A stretch of 64,000 bases of DNA from Proteles cristata cristata (taxonomy: Eukaryota; Chordata; Mammalia; Carnivora; Hyaenidae). Under the pieces are notes generated by a model. It made no database searches. It was not told the DNA's origin and saw nothing but the letters and a program-made list of their open reading frames with translations. This document shows positions 35,141 to 46,345 of this stretch, one piece after another. Made by a program: the position numbers and the translations under genes. The stretch is from NCBI GenBank assembly GCA_017311185.1, contig JAESUZ010004906.1, forward strand, positions 1 through 64,000, in the 5' to 3' direction. How positions within the stretch are numbered: the first letter of the stretch is position 1; each line of letters starts with the position of its first letter.

Positions 35141-36579
35141 AAATAATGAAGAGGATTGTTTCAATCTAATAAGGAATTTAGAAGAGTTAGTTTGGATTTT
35201 GTTCTTGTCAGTGCACCAACGCATCAAATTTCTCCAAGATTCCCTGAGTGTAGACTGGAGATAGGATTACTATCAATGTCTGTAATCTCTCATTGCCACC
35301 ATTTCATAATAAGATATTTTAATGCCAAGAAATTAAGGAGGACAATTTGAAAAATTAAATTAAATACTTTATGTGTTTTGCTTCATAGAAAACATCCATT
35401 TTTCTCATTTCACTGTGAATCTGTAAAAATGTCACATGGCTTGCCATTGAAATGTAATCTACCTTCATCTTTCAACCATCCCTCTATACCTTCACCATAG
35501 GGTTGGAGCGGGGGACATCTCTCCAATCCTTTGCTCTTCCTTCAGTGGTAGTTTGCAGTAGGTTGGTACCATGTGTGAAGTTGTTAAGAGAGGGGGGCTC
35601 TGATGTCCTGGCTGAACCCCAATCTTAAGAAAGCCCCGTGTACCTGAGCCTCAGGGTGGGCTTTCTCAATGTTTTCTGCCTCCTGAGTGCAGTCAAACTC
35701 TGCTTTGTATGTGTGGTGGATCTCTGTGTGGGTCTTGGAGTGTGTTTTCTACCCCTCAGAAGTAGAAGCACCTCTAGTGTTATCAATTTAGGCTCAGCCC
35801 TCCTTCCTGCCTCTCAGTCAGGATTAAAGGGTTTTGTTCTCTATCTTTTCCCAGCTACATTAGTTCTTTACCTATGCCCTGCATGCGAGAGGGTTTTCTG
35901 AACCCAGTCTTTTCATGAACATCTGGTAGTCGTCCATGGCAAAGGGCCTCTGAGAGAACTACAGACCCCTTTGGTCTGAGACTCCTAGAGATTCTATACG
36001 AGCACATTGCTGAACCTCAACCTTTAACAAGGCATTGAAATGGGAGCTGACCCTTTCTTCCTACCGTGTCTGGTTTCAGGTGAGAGAGTCCCAGTGTCCC
36101 ATCTCCATGTGGAGAGGGGTGGTAATGGGTCTACCCTTCCTGACTTGAGACATTTTGGTTCACTTGACCTCTCAGCTGTCTGACAGGTTAAGAAAATGGA
36201 ATTTGTAGTTTATCTGAATTTTTCTTAGTGTTAATAAAGAAACAATACTCTTTACAGCCACGTCTTATGAAAAAACCTACCTTATATTTTTATTAGTCTG
36301 TTACAGTAAATATATCCTCTAAAAACGTGATAACTAAAAATCTTAGTTTTAAAAAATTTAGATCCCTAATATAAATATTCAAAGCAAGGCTTCTAGAAAT
36401 TATCATATTCATTGTGTGTCTTCCCTAAGTGATAAAGCTAGACAGTGATCAAGCTCTAGGGAGACTTCTGTTTTCCTCAAGTGTAATCTTACTGGTTCCC
36501 AATTTGGTTCTTTTTTCCCTCCTGACCCATTATTTGCAACACTAAGGAGTTATTTCCCTTTAACAGAAATGTCTTAACA
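35141..36579. other. Unassigned non-coding sequence
   Basis: About 1.4 kb with no recognised repeat. The stretch 35480-36190 is less AT-rich and may be a degraded LTR or retroviral internal fragment, but no polyadenylation signal, primer-binding site or paired end is visible. An 87-codon ORF at 35638-35901 is hydrophobic and Cys-rich without domain support. Confidence 0.35.
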
Positions 36580-37312
36580 TGATTAACATAGACACAAAGG
36601 ATGTAATTCCGTTTACTAAAATTCAAGATAGAAACCTTCAATCAGAAACAATATTATAAGGTGAAGGAAAAGACCCTGTTCAGAACACCAATAGAACTGA
36701 CCACATTTACACTGTGTTTCAGCCACCATAGGCATTCACAGCACCACAGACACCCACTGAAAATATAATAAATAGCAGAGGAAACAGAACAGCAAGGAAC
36801 TGTCACTTGTCAATTAAATGTGTGGTTTCATTACTGACACAATGAAGCAGGATTGTCACAGAGGAGCATGGCTGATTTTTTTTTATCACATAAAATGGGA
36901 ACAATTAATTTGAAATATGTTCCCCTTTGGCTTACCAAGCTGCTGAAGCCTCATGGGAATTTTTAAAACACATTCCTGATAGAAGCTGGTTCATCAGCAT
37001 ACGGTTGCTACAGTTACAATACCATTGCAACAGCAGTCCAAATGGTGATGCCTTGACATCCTTTCATTTAGAAAAACCAGAGGAAGATTATTTTTAACTG
37101 TCCAGTAACCTTTAAATGTATAAACATGGGGGAGGAAGATTATTAAATTTGCCTAAAATCTTTTCAAGAGTCAGTATAATGCTAACAATATCTCATATGA
37201 ATTAGAATAAATTACACTCTGCTTAATGGACAGATTTTAACTGAAAATTTTCTTTAAAAATTAGCTGCAATTTCACTAGGTAATTGTGCAAGGGATATTT
37301 TTGTTGACTTTT
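36580..37312. promoter_or_regulatory. Repeat-free block, candidate non-coding regulatory DNA
   Basis: This segment shows no transposon signature and has a mixed, motif-rich composition. Visible motifs are AACAATTAATTTG (homeobox-like ATTA), ACACATTCCTGAT (TEAD-like) and an inverted pair GTTGC (37003-37007) and GCAAC (37027-37031). The pair recalls an RFX X-box but has an over-long spacer. Its status as an enhancer is a guess from appearance only. Confidence 0.25.
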
Positions 37313-37329
37313 AAAATCTTCTGAGTTGA

Positions 37330-37507
37330 GGGGCACCTGGGTGGCTCAATCAGCTGAGCATTCAACTTCAGCTCAGGTCATGTTCTCGTGGTTTGTGAGT
37401 TCGAGTCCCACATCAGGCTCACTGCTTTCAGCACACAGCCCACTTTGGGTCTGCTGTCCCCCTCTCTCTGCCCCTCCTCCACTGCACTCTCTCAAAAATA
37501 AATTTAA
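37330..37507 (+). mobile_element. CAN-SINE, plus strand
   Basis: The copy starts GGGGCACCTGGGTGGCTCAA and includes GTGAGTTCGAGTCCCACATC and CTCTCTCAAAAATAAATTTA. The flanks around AAAATCTTCTGAGTTGA (before) and AAATCTTTCTGATTTGA (after) look like a diverged target-site duplication. Confidence 0.92.
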
Positions 37508-37525
37508 AAAAATCTTTCTGATTTG

Positions 37526-38323
37526 AAATTATAAAGATGATATTTTGGGTTTTTTTTTCCCTAAAAAATAGATTAATATGCTAAATCTTAATTCAATAAT
37601 AGAAATCACACTAGTTTTCCTTGTTAATAACTATTTTCTTATTTTCACACCTCCCTAGTTAATAGCATAAAATTATCATATGAAGATTAATGTGAAGGAG
37701 CTCTGTTTGGTTTTTGGTTTTTTTATATTTTAGCTTTATTTTTTAATTGGATCCTACTTTTGGCACCATTTTCAAATTCATACCCATTTCTAGTCAAACT
37801 TCTTAAGTATCAAAGTGAGCATGTGACAAAGAAGGTGGGTTTTGGACAAACATGAATACTTTTCAAATTGTAATATGTCAAAACAAGTCTTTTCTACATT
37901 TCCACACTATTTCAACAAACTCAGAGGTTTAACTATGAGAAGTAGAGTGCAGCAGCATGCTCACCAACTGGGCTGGCATTTGGGAAGGTTACTACCCCTG
38001 CCAAAGGAGGAAAGAGAAAGAGCAGATACACAGAGGAAGTGTCATTGTCATATTTTCCCAGTTAAGAGCAATACATTTTGAAAACTTTTTCTTTAGTTGT
38101 GATGAAGTATAGGCATATCTGCAGAAAAGTTTCCAGCCAACCTACATGAGACACCATCTCTAACTCCTTCAGAGATGTAGTTCTGGTAACATTATAATCA
38201 ACAGATGTAAACAATATGTTTACCCTGCAAAGCAGTGTGGGAAACAGAATAAGAAAATGGCATGTTCCTAGACATTCAAGAATTTCTGATTAAGGCAGAG
38301 AAGATTAAAGTCAAAACAAATTA
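37526..38323. other. Unassigned AT-rich non-coding sequence
   Basis: No gene or repeat recognised. The 79-codon ORF at 37842-38081 has no domain. Confidence 0.4.
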
Positions 38324-38527
38324 TGGGGCATCTGGGTCGTTCAGTTGGTTAAGTGCCTGACTCTTGGTTTCGGCTCAGGTCATGATCTCATGGTTTGTGA
38401 AGTCAAGCCCCACATCAGGCTCTGTGCTGGCAGTGCAGGGCCTGCTTAGGATTCTGTCTCCCTCTCCTTCTGCCCCTACCCCACTTGTGCTCTCTCTAAA
38501 AATAAATAAACTTTTTTTTTTTTTTTA
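38324..38527 (+). mobile_element. CAN-SINE with a T-run in its tail
   Basis: The copy starts TGGGGCATCTGGGTCGTTCA and includes GGTTTCGGCTCAGGTCATGA and AAAAATAAATAAAC. The tail is then followed by about 17 T residues at about 38511-38527, unusual for the plus strand of a SINE. This may mark a second event or a poly-T site of insertion. Confidence 0.88.
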
Positions 38528-38659
38528 CAAAATCTAAGACAAATTAAAAAATAAGAGGATAAATAATTGAAAATTAATTATGCTGTAAAATCTGTAATTG
38601 TTGATGGAAGAAACATCAGAGAGTGCTCAGAATAATCTAAGGCGGCTTCGCTAGGGAGG

Positions 38660-40140
38660 TTAGGCTTACCCTGTGTTAAAAGGTATATATTCATTCATTC
38701 ATTTATTCAACATTCATTTACTAAGAACTGACTCTCTACCAAACACTGTGGGTTTTTTTGGCTTTTTTGCCTTGACTTCATGGTACATCCAGTTATTCTG
38801 GGAAAGATAAATATATAAGCAAATGATATGAATACATTATTACAGTGATAATATAAATAAGAGGATTGTTAAAATACAGGGGTCAGGAAAAGCTTTCTAT
38901 ATCTGATAATGCATGAGCTAAGTTTTAAAGACTGAGTGGATATTTGCCATATATATATTTGTGGGATAATGTAGCTCTCTCAGGCCAAAGGTATAAAATT
39001 AACAAGTAGGATACTCACAAGGTAGAGGAAATGTTGGGACAGCACTACAAATGAAAGTGACATTATTAGTTAAGGCAGGGAATAAGGAAAAAGCATGACA
39101 TTTCTAGGACATACCACCTAAGTGGAAGATACATAGAGGCAAAAGGGAGAAATTAGATTGGGTATATAAAGCAGAATCTGTGTTTTCTAAGTAATGAAAG
39201 TCAAGAAGATAGTTTTGGTCTTTGTAACATTTAGAGGGGCACTCCTAGAAGGTTAGATTTTATAATAGGCATCTGATATACTTACTTAGGAATATTTATC
39301 TAGCAAGTATATGCATTATGTATTAAAATGCCTTGATTTTAATATTAACCTTAGATGTTAGCGTTAATGAGGTGACTTAAGAAGCTATACCTAATGTCCA
39401 CATGTCATGGGAAGATGATATCTGAGTAAAAACATGTTGGTTCACAAGAAACAAGATTTCAGTCCAGATAAGTAAAGGGAGATGTTACTATAGATTTGGA
39501 AGATAGACTGGTTGAACTCGGGGGGAACAATGGGGCAAGAATTGAGATGTCCAACAAAGAAGGCATGAATTTGGGCAACAGCCATGAGAATTGAAAAGAA
39601 AAAGGTAATATGTGAAAGAAACACTAATAGGATTTTGGATAAAAAAAATATTTCAAAATTGTTGTAAAAATTTAAATTTAAGTGATTGAGGAAATGATAG
39701 TTTTTGATGTGGTCAGAGAATTCAGAAGGGACATCCAATTGAAACAGAAATGCAAATGAAACAGAAATCCCATTTGAAAAAATGATGAATTTGAGGTCAT
39801 GACAGTACATTCATATGGAATTAAGTAGACAGTTGAAAACATGGGATTGATTCTGAATTCATAAATAGAATTGGATATTATGCATTAGAATTAGCTATAT
39901 AATGGTGAGAGTAGAAGTGATTTAAAGAAAAAGTACACACAGAAAAGATTTTTTTTCTGAAGATTATAGAAAGGGAAGAACTGAGCACCAAGAACTGAGA
40001 CTTTGGTAATAACCTGAAGGAGGGAAGATTTGTAACATGAATAAATGTCCAGCAAACAAAATTGAGGATGAGTAGTCAGAGGCATAGAAGAAAAATAGGA
40101 ATGGAAAATGTCATAAAAGAGAAAAGAATGTCAACTTCTT
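38660..40140 (-). mobile_element. L2 LINE fragment, antisense
   Basis: The plus strand starts with the L2 3' end complement (TTCATTCATTTATTCAACAT; CTAAGAACTGACTCTCTACC). It continues through AGGGGTCAGGAAAAGCTTTC and AGTAGACAGTTGAAAACATG at about 39822, which parallels the L2 reverse-transcriptase region. It is very decayed, and the right end is approximate. Confidence 0.55.
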
Positions 40141-41109
40141 TCTGCCTTTTTAAAAATAAACATCTCAGTCGATATTCCAAGAGAGAGTAGTCAATCAGCT
40201 AGAACTTTTCCATTTCTTTATTCCATTTACATTTTTTTTCTGAAATGAAGAGATTTTTTTCCCCCCCAGTTTTAAATGTCAGTTATTTCCATTCTAACAT
40301 TTCCTAAGATATTTACTAGGGTTTGCTTGTTTGTTTGTTTTAATAGGAAATTAGTTTGCTCTATATGAATAACTGGAAAAAAATAAATGCTTTTCATTTA
40401 AGCTATTCTTTCCTTCAATAACCCCCTGTCCTGAACTAAGACTAAATTTATGAACTTCAAATTCAAAAGAGGTCCATTTCAAAATATTAAGAGTTAGTGA
40501 AAAGAGGCATGAACAATGGAAGTCTATTTTCAATAGTGAATGCTATAATAAGAAATTGGCTACAGCTTCCTGCCAGATAGAAAAAGAGAAGGGAATCTAC
40601 AGTTAAAAGTTTGCTGCTCTTAAATTTAAAAAAGAAAAATCAATGAAATCTTCTTGAAGTAATATTTAAATAAGAACAGATGTTAGACTACATACTTTAC
40701 AGATAAACTTACTTTGGTATAATAAAGAGGTACTGGGAACATGAATTCAATCTTCTAGGCTCTTTTCTTTTGAACACTGCTATTGTATTTTAACTAAAAT
40801 CTGGCAAATAATATGCCTATTAAATACAGATATTCCATATATAAACCTAATGGTTTATTAATTGCTCCTTCATACTATTGATTCATACGGATTTGAGATT
40901 TAACTAAAACCCTGAAAACTTTTTGACCTCAGCTTAACAAAGACTATTCAAAATGAGTTTTGAATCTGAAATTGAAAATTTGCATTTTCTTTATGATGTT
41001 TTCTTTCTTTCATTTCAGCCCACACCTTTCAAATCTTTTTGGAATTTTTATGATGTCAAAAACATATCAACTATTTTCATAGTTTTCTGGTACCTATGAA
41101 GGTACCATG
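40141..41109. other. Unassigned AT-rich non-coding sequence
   Basis: No gene or repeat recognised. Confidence 0.4.
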
Positions 41110-41286
41110 CCACATTTATTCTACCATTTATTCTAAAATCACTGAGTTTCTGCTGTATGTCAGATACTTCACTAGAGGTCAGAGACACAAAGAGAAATCA
41201 AGTAGCCTCTGCCCTCAAGAGCTCCCCAATCTCAAAAGAGGAAAGAGAGAAAAAAACATACAATTTTTTTTACATACAAAGTGATT
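41110..41286 (-). mobile_element. L2 3'-end fragment, antisense
   Basis: CATTTATTCTAAAATCACTG, TTTCTGCTGTATGTCAGATA and TCTGCCCTCAAGAGCTCCCC are the reverse complement of the L2 3' end. Confidence 0.6.
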
Positions 41287-41368
41287 AATGCAGTAACATA
41301 GGGAAGTAGAAGCTTGAGTCTGGCGCCTTAGACCACTTGGCCATCCTGACCGGCTAAATGCAGTAACA
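41287..41368. repeat. Direct repeats flanking the tRNA-half insertion
   Basis: AATGCAGTAACA occurs at 41287-41298 and again at 41357-41368. The 58 bp between them contain the tRNA-Leu half. The repeat has the size of an L1-type target-site duplication, so the intervening piece is best explained as a small insertion. Confidence 0.75.
41313..41350 (-). pseudogene. tRNA-Leu(CAA) 5'-half relic
   Basis: On the minus strand, 38 nt match the 5' exon of tRNA-Leu(CAA). The acceptor 5' strand and D-arm begin GTCAGGATGGCC, followed by AGTGGTCTAAGGCGCC and the anticodon-side GACTCAAG. The match ends right after the anticodon CAA plus one G, where tRNA-Leu(CAA) genes carry their intron in vertebrates. 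One base differs from the usual sequence (A for G in CCGAGTGG). The 3' half, including T-arm and B box, is missing, so it cannot be a working tRNA gene. On the other side of the anticodon are 14 unrelated or intron-like bases, and there is no poly(A). Confidence 0.85.
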
Positions 41369-41586
41369 GAGATATGCACAGGGCGTTATAGGATTAGAAG
41401 GGTTGTACCTTGGGAGGGTGGGGAGAAGAGAAAATGGGAGGGTGGGAATAGGCCAGAGGGTGCATTACTACATTTAGACAGGCTTCCTGGGGAAGGCAAA
41501 GCTTTCTGCTGTTTCCCTCTGAATCTCCAGAGTACTGTCCTGATGGCAGGGTCCTGCAGACAAGCTTTGGGGAGCTCAATAGTAAT

Positions 41587-42155
41587 CAGAGGTTCTCGAC
41601 ATGTGGCCTCAGACCAGCAGTGTCAACATCACTGAGGGACTTGTTAGAAGTAAATATTCTTAAATGCTTTTTCTGTATCTACAATGAATACTACTTGGCA
41701 ATGAGAAAGATTGAAACCTTGCCACTTGCAGCAATGTGGATGGAACTGGAGGGTATTATGCTAAGTGAAATAAGTCAGCCAGAGAAAGATAGATACCATA
41801 TGTTTTCACTCATATCTGGATCTTGAGAAACTTAATGGAAGACAACGGGGGAGTTACAGAGAGGGAGGGAGGCACACCATAAGAGACTCTTAAATACAGA
41901 GAACTGAGGGTTGATGAGGGGCGGGAGAGAGGGGTAAGTGGGTGATGGGCACTGAGGAGGCCACTTATTGGGATGAACCCTAGGTATTGTATGGAAGCCA
42001 ATTTGACAATAAATTATATTAAAAGAAAAGAAGAAGTAAATATTCTTAGTCTCTACCCCAGGCATACTGAATCTGAAATTCTGAGATAGGGCTCATAAAT
42101 ATGTTTTTAAATGCACTCCAGGTAATTGTTATCCACTAAAACTTAAGCACCCCTG
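41587..42155. mobile_element. MER5-like hAT transposon split by an L1 tail
   Basis: The left part (41587-41662) starts CAGAGGTTCTCGACATGTGG. The right part (from 42049) has TCTCTACCCCAGGCATACTG, ATTCTGAGATAGGGCTCATA and AACTTAAGCACCCCTGGT. Together they match the short inverted-repeat MER5 layout. The L1 at 41663-42031 interrupts it. Confidence 0.72.
41663..42031 (+). mobile_element. 5'-truncated L1, about 370 bp, perfect target-site duplication
   Basis: It keeps the last part of ORF2 (AATACTACTTGGCAATGAGA; GGTATTATGCTAAGTGAAAT), the G-rich 3' UTR and a short A tail. A perfect 17-bp repeat, AGAAGTAAATATTCTTA, flanks it at 41646-41662 and 42032-42048. Its 3' UTR is intermediate between the young and old L1s of the window. 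Confidence 0.95.
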
Positions 42156-42159
42156 GTCT

Positions 42160-43849
42160 AAATAACATCAATTTTTTAGTCAGTATCTGACTAATGGTTG
42201 TTCACTCCTATGGTAGCTATGGAGAAGTGGGGACCCGAAGATGAAGAAAAAAATCTCCTTGGGAAAACCATTTCTACCGGTCACTACTCCATGATTTTTG
42301 AACTGTGTTGTTCAGATTTCAGGTCCATGATATCTACTTCCAAAGATTATTGTGAAATGAAATGAAAATATGTATATGCAAGTATCTAGCAAAATACATA
42401 AAGCAGGCACTTTGTTTTATCACAGAATGATATCACTAAGTAATGAATCTACTATAAAAAAGTAATACAAGTGTCTAAAAATCATAGAGAAATTAGGTTC
42501 ATAAAGTAGAAATGTTTTCCTCTGGATAAGCAGACATGAGAATTGTCTTCAAACACTGGAAAAACTGGAAGCTCCTTAATCCATCTAAAGATAGATTTTT
42601 TTACTTACAGATCCAAAAACAAATAATTGACAAAAGGCCTGGATTCAGACCAGAGAGGAATGTTCCATCGATGGAAAGAACGAGGGGATCATGAAGAGTG
42701 TTTTGTGTCAAAGAGAAATGTGAAAGTGAAATGCCTGTCACTGAAATTTTCCAAGCAGATAAGAAGACAGTTTTACTTTGGTGAGAGGAACCACTCTATA
42801 CTTTCCTAAGTAAGGTCCAATATCCCACTTTGCAGGACTATTCCCTTTGGCAGGTTATTCTGCATGGTTTCTGAAGATTCCCAAATACCCCATGGAAATG
42901 GTCACACCAGCCCTTCAACTGAAGATGCTCTGTGCAAATAGATGGACTGTGCAAATAGATTTCTATCATATTCATGTTGACCATGGCATGAATATAAACA
43001 CAGAAAGAGAAATATTATCTACACATTCTGAAAGCCTTCATGATCCACTTTATGTGTGGCACCATAGTAGCTACTGTTCAAGGTTACACATATACGCTTT
43101 GGGCCTCATCTTCCATGACTTTATAAACAGGTTGCGAATGTGCAAATATACCAACCTCATTAACATTTATTCCCTTATCGATTTCATGTCTTAGATGTTG
43201 TTGAAACATGTATCATTTTAAAATAGTATATTTCCTGTTAACATTCTTTTGCATGGGAATTTGTACTCTACTAAAATGAGGTAAATGTATTTTTTTTAAC
43301 CTGAGAAAGTCCTGGGATCTATAAAAAGGGAAAGGTTCCTATGAGATTAAATTTCAATGCTCACAGAACTACATCAAAGCAATTAAAAAGGAGTGAGTTA
43401 AATATAGCTTTCCCTTGACAGAGAAGCTGCCCTTAGTAGGACACATTGCTATATTCTATAACCAAATACACTGCCCCAGTTTACTTCTAGCTGGTTTAAT
43501 TCTAGCTAAGTCTGTATATCCTTCAAAGCAGTATCCTTGAGAAACCAAAGTCCATGGTTTTTAAATCAATGATAATGTGAATAGCAATAATGAGGCTTAC
43601 TAGGAGCAAATGAACGGGACATTCCCCTACCGGATTCACAGGGACAACGAACACACATTACACAGGCCACATGAAAAGTAGGCAACACATACAGGGGAAA
43701 CAATGAGACAGGGGGAACTGTAAGGTGTCTTTTTTTTTTTTTTTTTATCAGAGACCAATTCTTTTAAGAGTTGGTGCCTATGCCAGCACCTTACATGCCC
43801 CATAATTAAACAATAGCCTTCAATTTATAATCAAGCTATTTGTCTTATT
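42160..43849. other. Unassigned non-coding sequence
   Basis: A MIR-3'-end-like patch may lie at about 42330-42425 (TTATTGTGAAATGAAATGAA; AAAGCAGGCACTTTGTTT). CTGTGCAAATAGAT occurs twice 17 bp apart (42930-42943 and 42947-42960). A 17-base T run is at 43730-43746. The 115-codon ORF at 42847-43194 shows no domain. Confidence 0.4.
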
Positions 43850-43975
43850 ATGTGGGTTCCTCAAAAGCAAGGACGTTGTCTTACTCATTTTAATATCCCT
43901 CAGGACTTGGCAAACACTGAATGCTCAAAGAGTTATTAACAAATAAATAAATGAGTTAATTTGTGTGAGTTGATA
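43850..43975 (+). mobile_element. L2 3' end, plus strand
   Basis: TCAAAAGCAAGGACGTTGTC, TTACTCATTTTAATATCCCT, ACTTGGCAAACACTGAATGC and the terminal AAATAAATAAATGAG match the L2 3' end in sense orientation. Confidence 0.65.
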
Positions 43976-44199
43976 GCTCCAAGTTACTACATCCTTCCTT
44001 TGATGCATCACTCAGCATATGGCCTCCCTCTACTTTAAAATAACCACCAGAGGTTGCTATTTAATATTTTTTAACTTGCCATGTCTTTACTATGATGCTT
44101 TTTAAAAGGTAAGAGATTTATGCTATCTGAAGAGAAACCAGAGTATACGATTCTTTTTAAAACCGCAACACAGTGCTACAGATTGCATTTTCCAAAGAA

Positions 44200-44714
44200 A
44201 ACCACAATAATATATTCTATCTCACATCTTCTTACAAGTGACATTGGCATTTTCCCTCACTGTGCATTGGGGCCTGTACTCCTCCTCTTGGATCTGGATA
44301 GACTTTTGTAATTGCCTTCACCACTGGATACAGTAGAAGTGATGTTACATCACTAGGTAATTAAAATGTTATGTATACCTGCCCTGTTCTATTATGCTTG
44401 CTCTTGGAACCCAGCCACCATACTTGAGAAAGGCAAGCGGCCATATGGAAAGGCCAGTTGTAGATGTTCCAGCCTGCTGTCCCAGATGAGGTCCAAACCA
44501 ATAGCCAGCATTAACTGCTAGAATGTGAGTAAAAGAGCCCTCAGATAATTCCAAGTCACCCTCACTCTTTAAGACAATCCATATTAAGGAACAAAGACAA
44601 GTTGCCTCTACTTAACCCTATCTAAATAGCAGATTCATGGAAAAAAATAAATGATACTTCTCATCTCAAGCCACTAAGTTTGGGATGGTTACATAACAAT
44701 AGAAAACTAAAACA
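44200..44714 (+). mobile_element. MLT1-type MaLR LTR, plus strand
   Basis: Recognisable MLT1 blocks are CTCCTCTTGGATCTGGATAG, CAGTAGAAGTGATGTTACAT, TGCTCTTGGAACCCAGCCAC, GGCCATATGGAAAGGCCAGT, and the end TCAAGCCACTAAGTTTGGGA with AACTAAAACA. The MaLR family belongs to the ERVL group. It is old and heavily mutated. Confidence 0.8.
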
Positions 44715-45514
44715 TATACATACAAGAAAGTAGACAACTCAATTATTAAAATAGACATCTCAATTGTTACTAAATGAACATACCTATGTAACCATCACCT
44801 AGATCAAGAAATAAAACAATACTAGTATTTCAGAAGCCCATCCAGACACCTCCAAATTATAACCCCCAAAGGTAATCATAATCCTAATTTCTAATACTGA
44901 GGATTAATTTGTACTATTTTGAACTCTGTATTAACAGAATCATATAATAGGTATTCCTGGTGACTAATTTCTCTCTATACTATTTGTGCAATTAATCCAT
45001 ATTGTTGCATATTGCTTGTTTTCATTCATTTTCATTGCTATGCAGTATTCTGTTGTACGAACACAAATATTTTTTCTATTCTACCCTTGGTGGATATTTG
45101 GTATTATAACAAATAATGCTGCTATTAATATTCTTGTGCATGTCTACTGGTGTATATATTCATCACTTTTGGGGGACTTATTTCTAGGAGTAGAAATTCT
45201 GGGTCACAGACTACATATTCATCTTTTACTTGTAACATAAAGCTCTCTTCCAACGTGATCATACCAATTTATATCCCATAAACAGTGTATAAATGTTCCT
45301 CCACAAGACTTATTAATTTAAGCCATTCTCCTAGATGATTTTAATACACATTTTTTGATGTCTAATGAACTAAAATCCTTTTTATATTAATCTATTTGCA
45401 TATTTTCTCTTATAAGTTGCTTGTTTAAGCTTTTGCCAATTTTTTATTGGGTGATGGTATCTTTTCCTTGTATTTGTAAGAGTTCATTGTATATTCTACA
45501 AAAGACCTATCAAC
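44715..45514 (-). mobile_element. Old L1 fragment, antisense, left part
   Basis: The plus strand shows the complement of an ancient L1: ACATACCTATGTAACCATCA, ACCTAGATCAAGAAATAAAA, TTCATTTTCATTGCTATGCA, TGGGTCACAGACTACATATT and GTAAGAGTTCATTGTATATT. The element resumes at 46202 after an LTR insertion. Confidence 0.82.
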
Positions 45515-46201
45515 TGTTAACTCTTCTAAGAGACTACCAGAATAATCCGATGATCAAGCAAATCCAAGTTTATTAGCCTATAGTATTGGAGAGCACCACC
45601 TTCACAGTCTAAAGTTTAAAAAAGAAAGTCAGGATGGCTACCCATGGGATTTTCATATCTGAGATCAAATACTTTAAGGAGGATCTTTCAATACAGCCAT
45701 TAATTGGGACTGGGAAAAATTCATGATATAATAGTTCAGGATTGGTAGACACAAACAAGGCAAGGGTCTTGGAGCAAGCTTTCATAAATAAACACTTGTT
45801 TCATGTGAATTTTTTGAGCAGGTGAGCAACCTATTGTCCTGGGGAGGCTGTTTTTCCAGATGAGCAATCTATCCTTTGAACAAATTAGTTTTCATGAACT
45901 TCCTGAAATAAGCAGTGAAGTTATTTGTTGATCTACAGTCTTGTCTGTCTTTCTTGGCAAGGGCTTTTAGGAAGAAATTGTAAGGGGTCTGTTTTCAGTC
46001 CTCTGAGAATTGACTTACAGTAGATGAAAGTGGCCTCAGTTGTCAAGCCTGAGACATATTGCTGGAGACATGTTGCAAATATTGTCACAGCTTTTGTTGC
46101 TTGCCTCTCAAATGACCATTCCAATTTGCCTAAGACTTCAAGTTTGAAAATCTCGTGCTCTGGGAAACACCTCAGCCCTTGGCAAACCAGACTGTCAGTC
46201 A
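45515..46201 (-). mobile_element. Solo LTR, antisense, inside an old L1
   Basis: On the minus strand the segment starts TGACTGACAG and ends GTTAACA, the TG...CA layout of a retroviral LTR. It carries AATAAA about 55 bp before its end (TTTATT on the plus strand at 45569-45574). It interrupts the antisense L1, whose motifs resume after it. No internal retroviral sequence is seen, so it is a solo LTR. I could not find a clear target-site duplication or name the family. Confidence 0.6.
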
Positions 46202-46345
46202 CCCTACTTGCCTTATTTCTCTTAAAGGCATCTTTTCACAGACAGAAATTCTTAAATTTAATATAGCCCAACTTAACAACTTTTTTGTAGTTAGTGCCGT
46301 TTTAAGTCTTGTTAATCTTTCTCTGGACAAGTTTTTACACAGAGC
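46202..46345 (-). mobile_element. Old L1 fragment, antisense, right part
   Basis: CTTGCCTTATTTCTCTTAAA, then CACAGACAGAAATTCTTAAA and AACTTAACAACTTTTTTGTA continue the L1 left part across the LTR. Some sequence at the junction appears missing. Confidence 0.65.
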
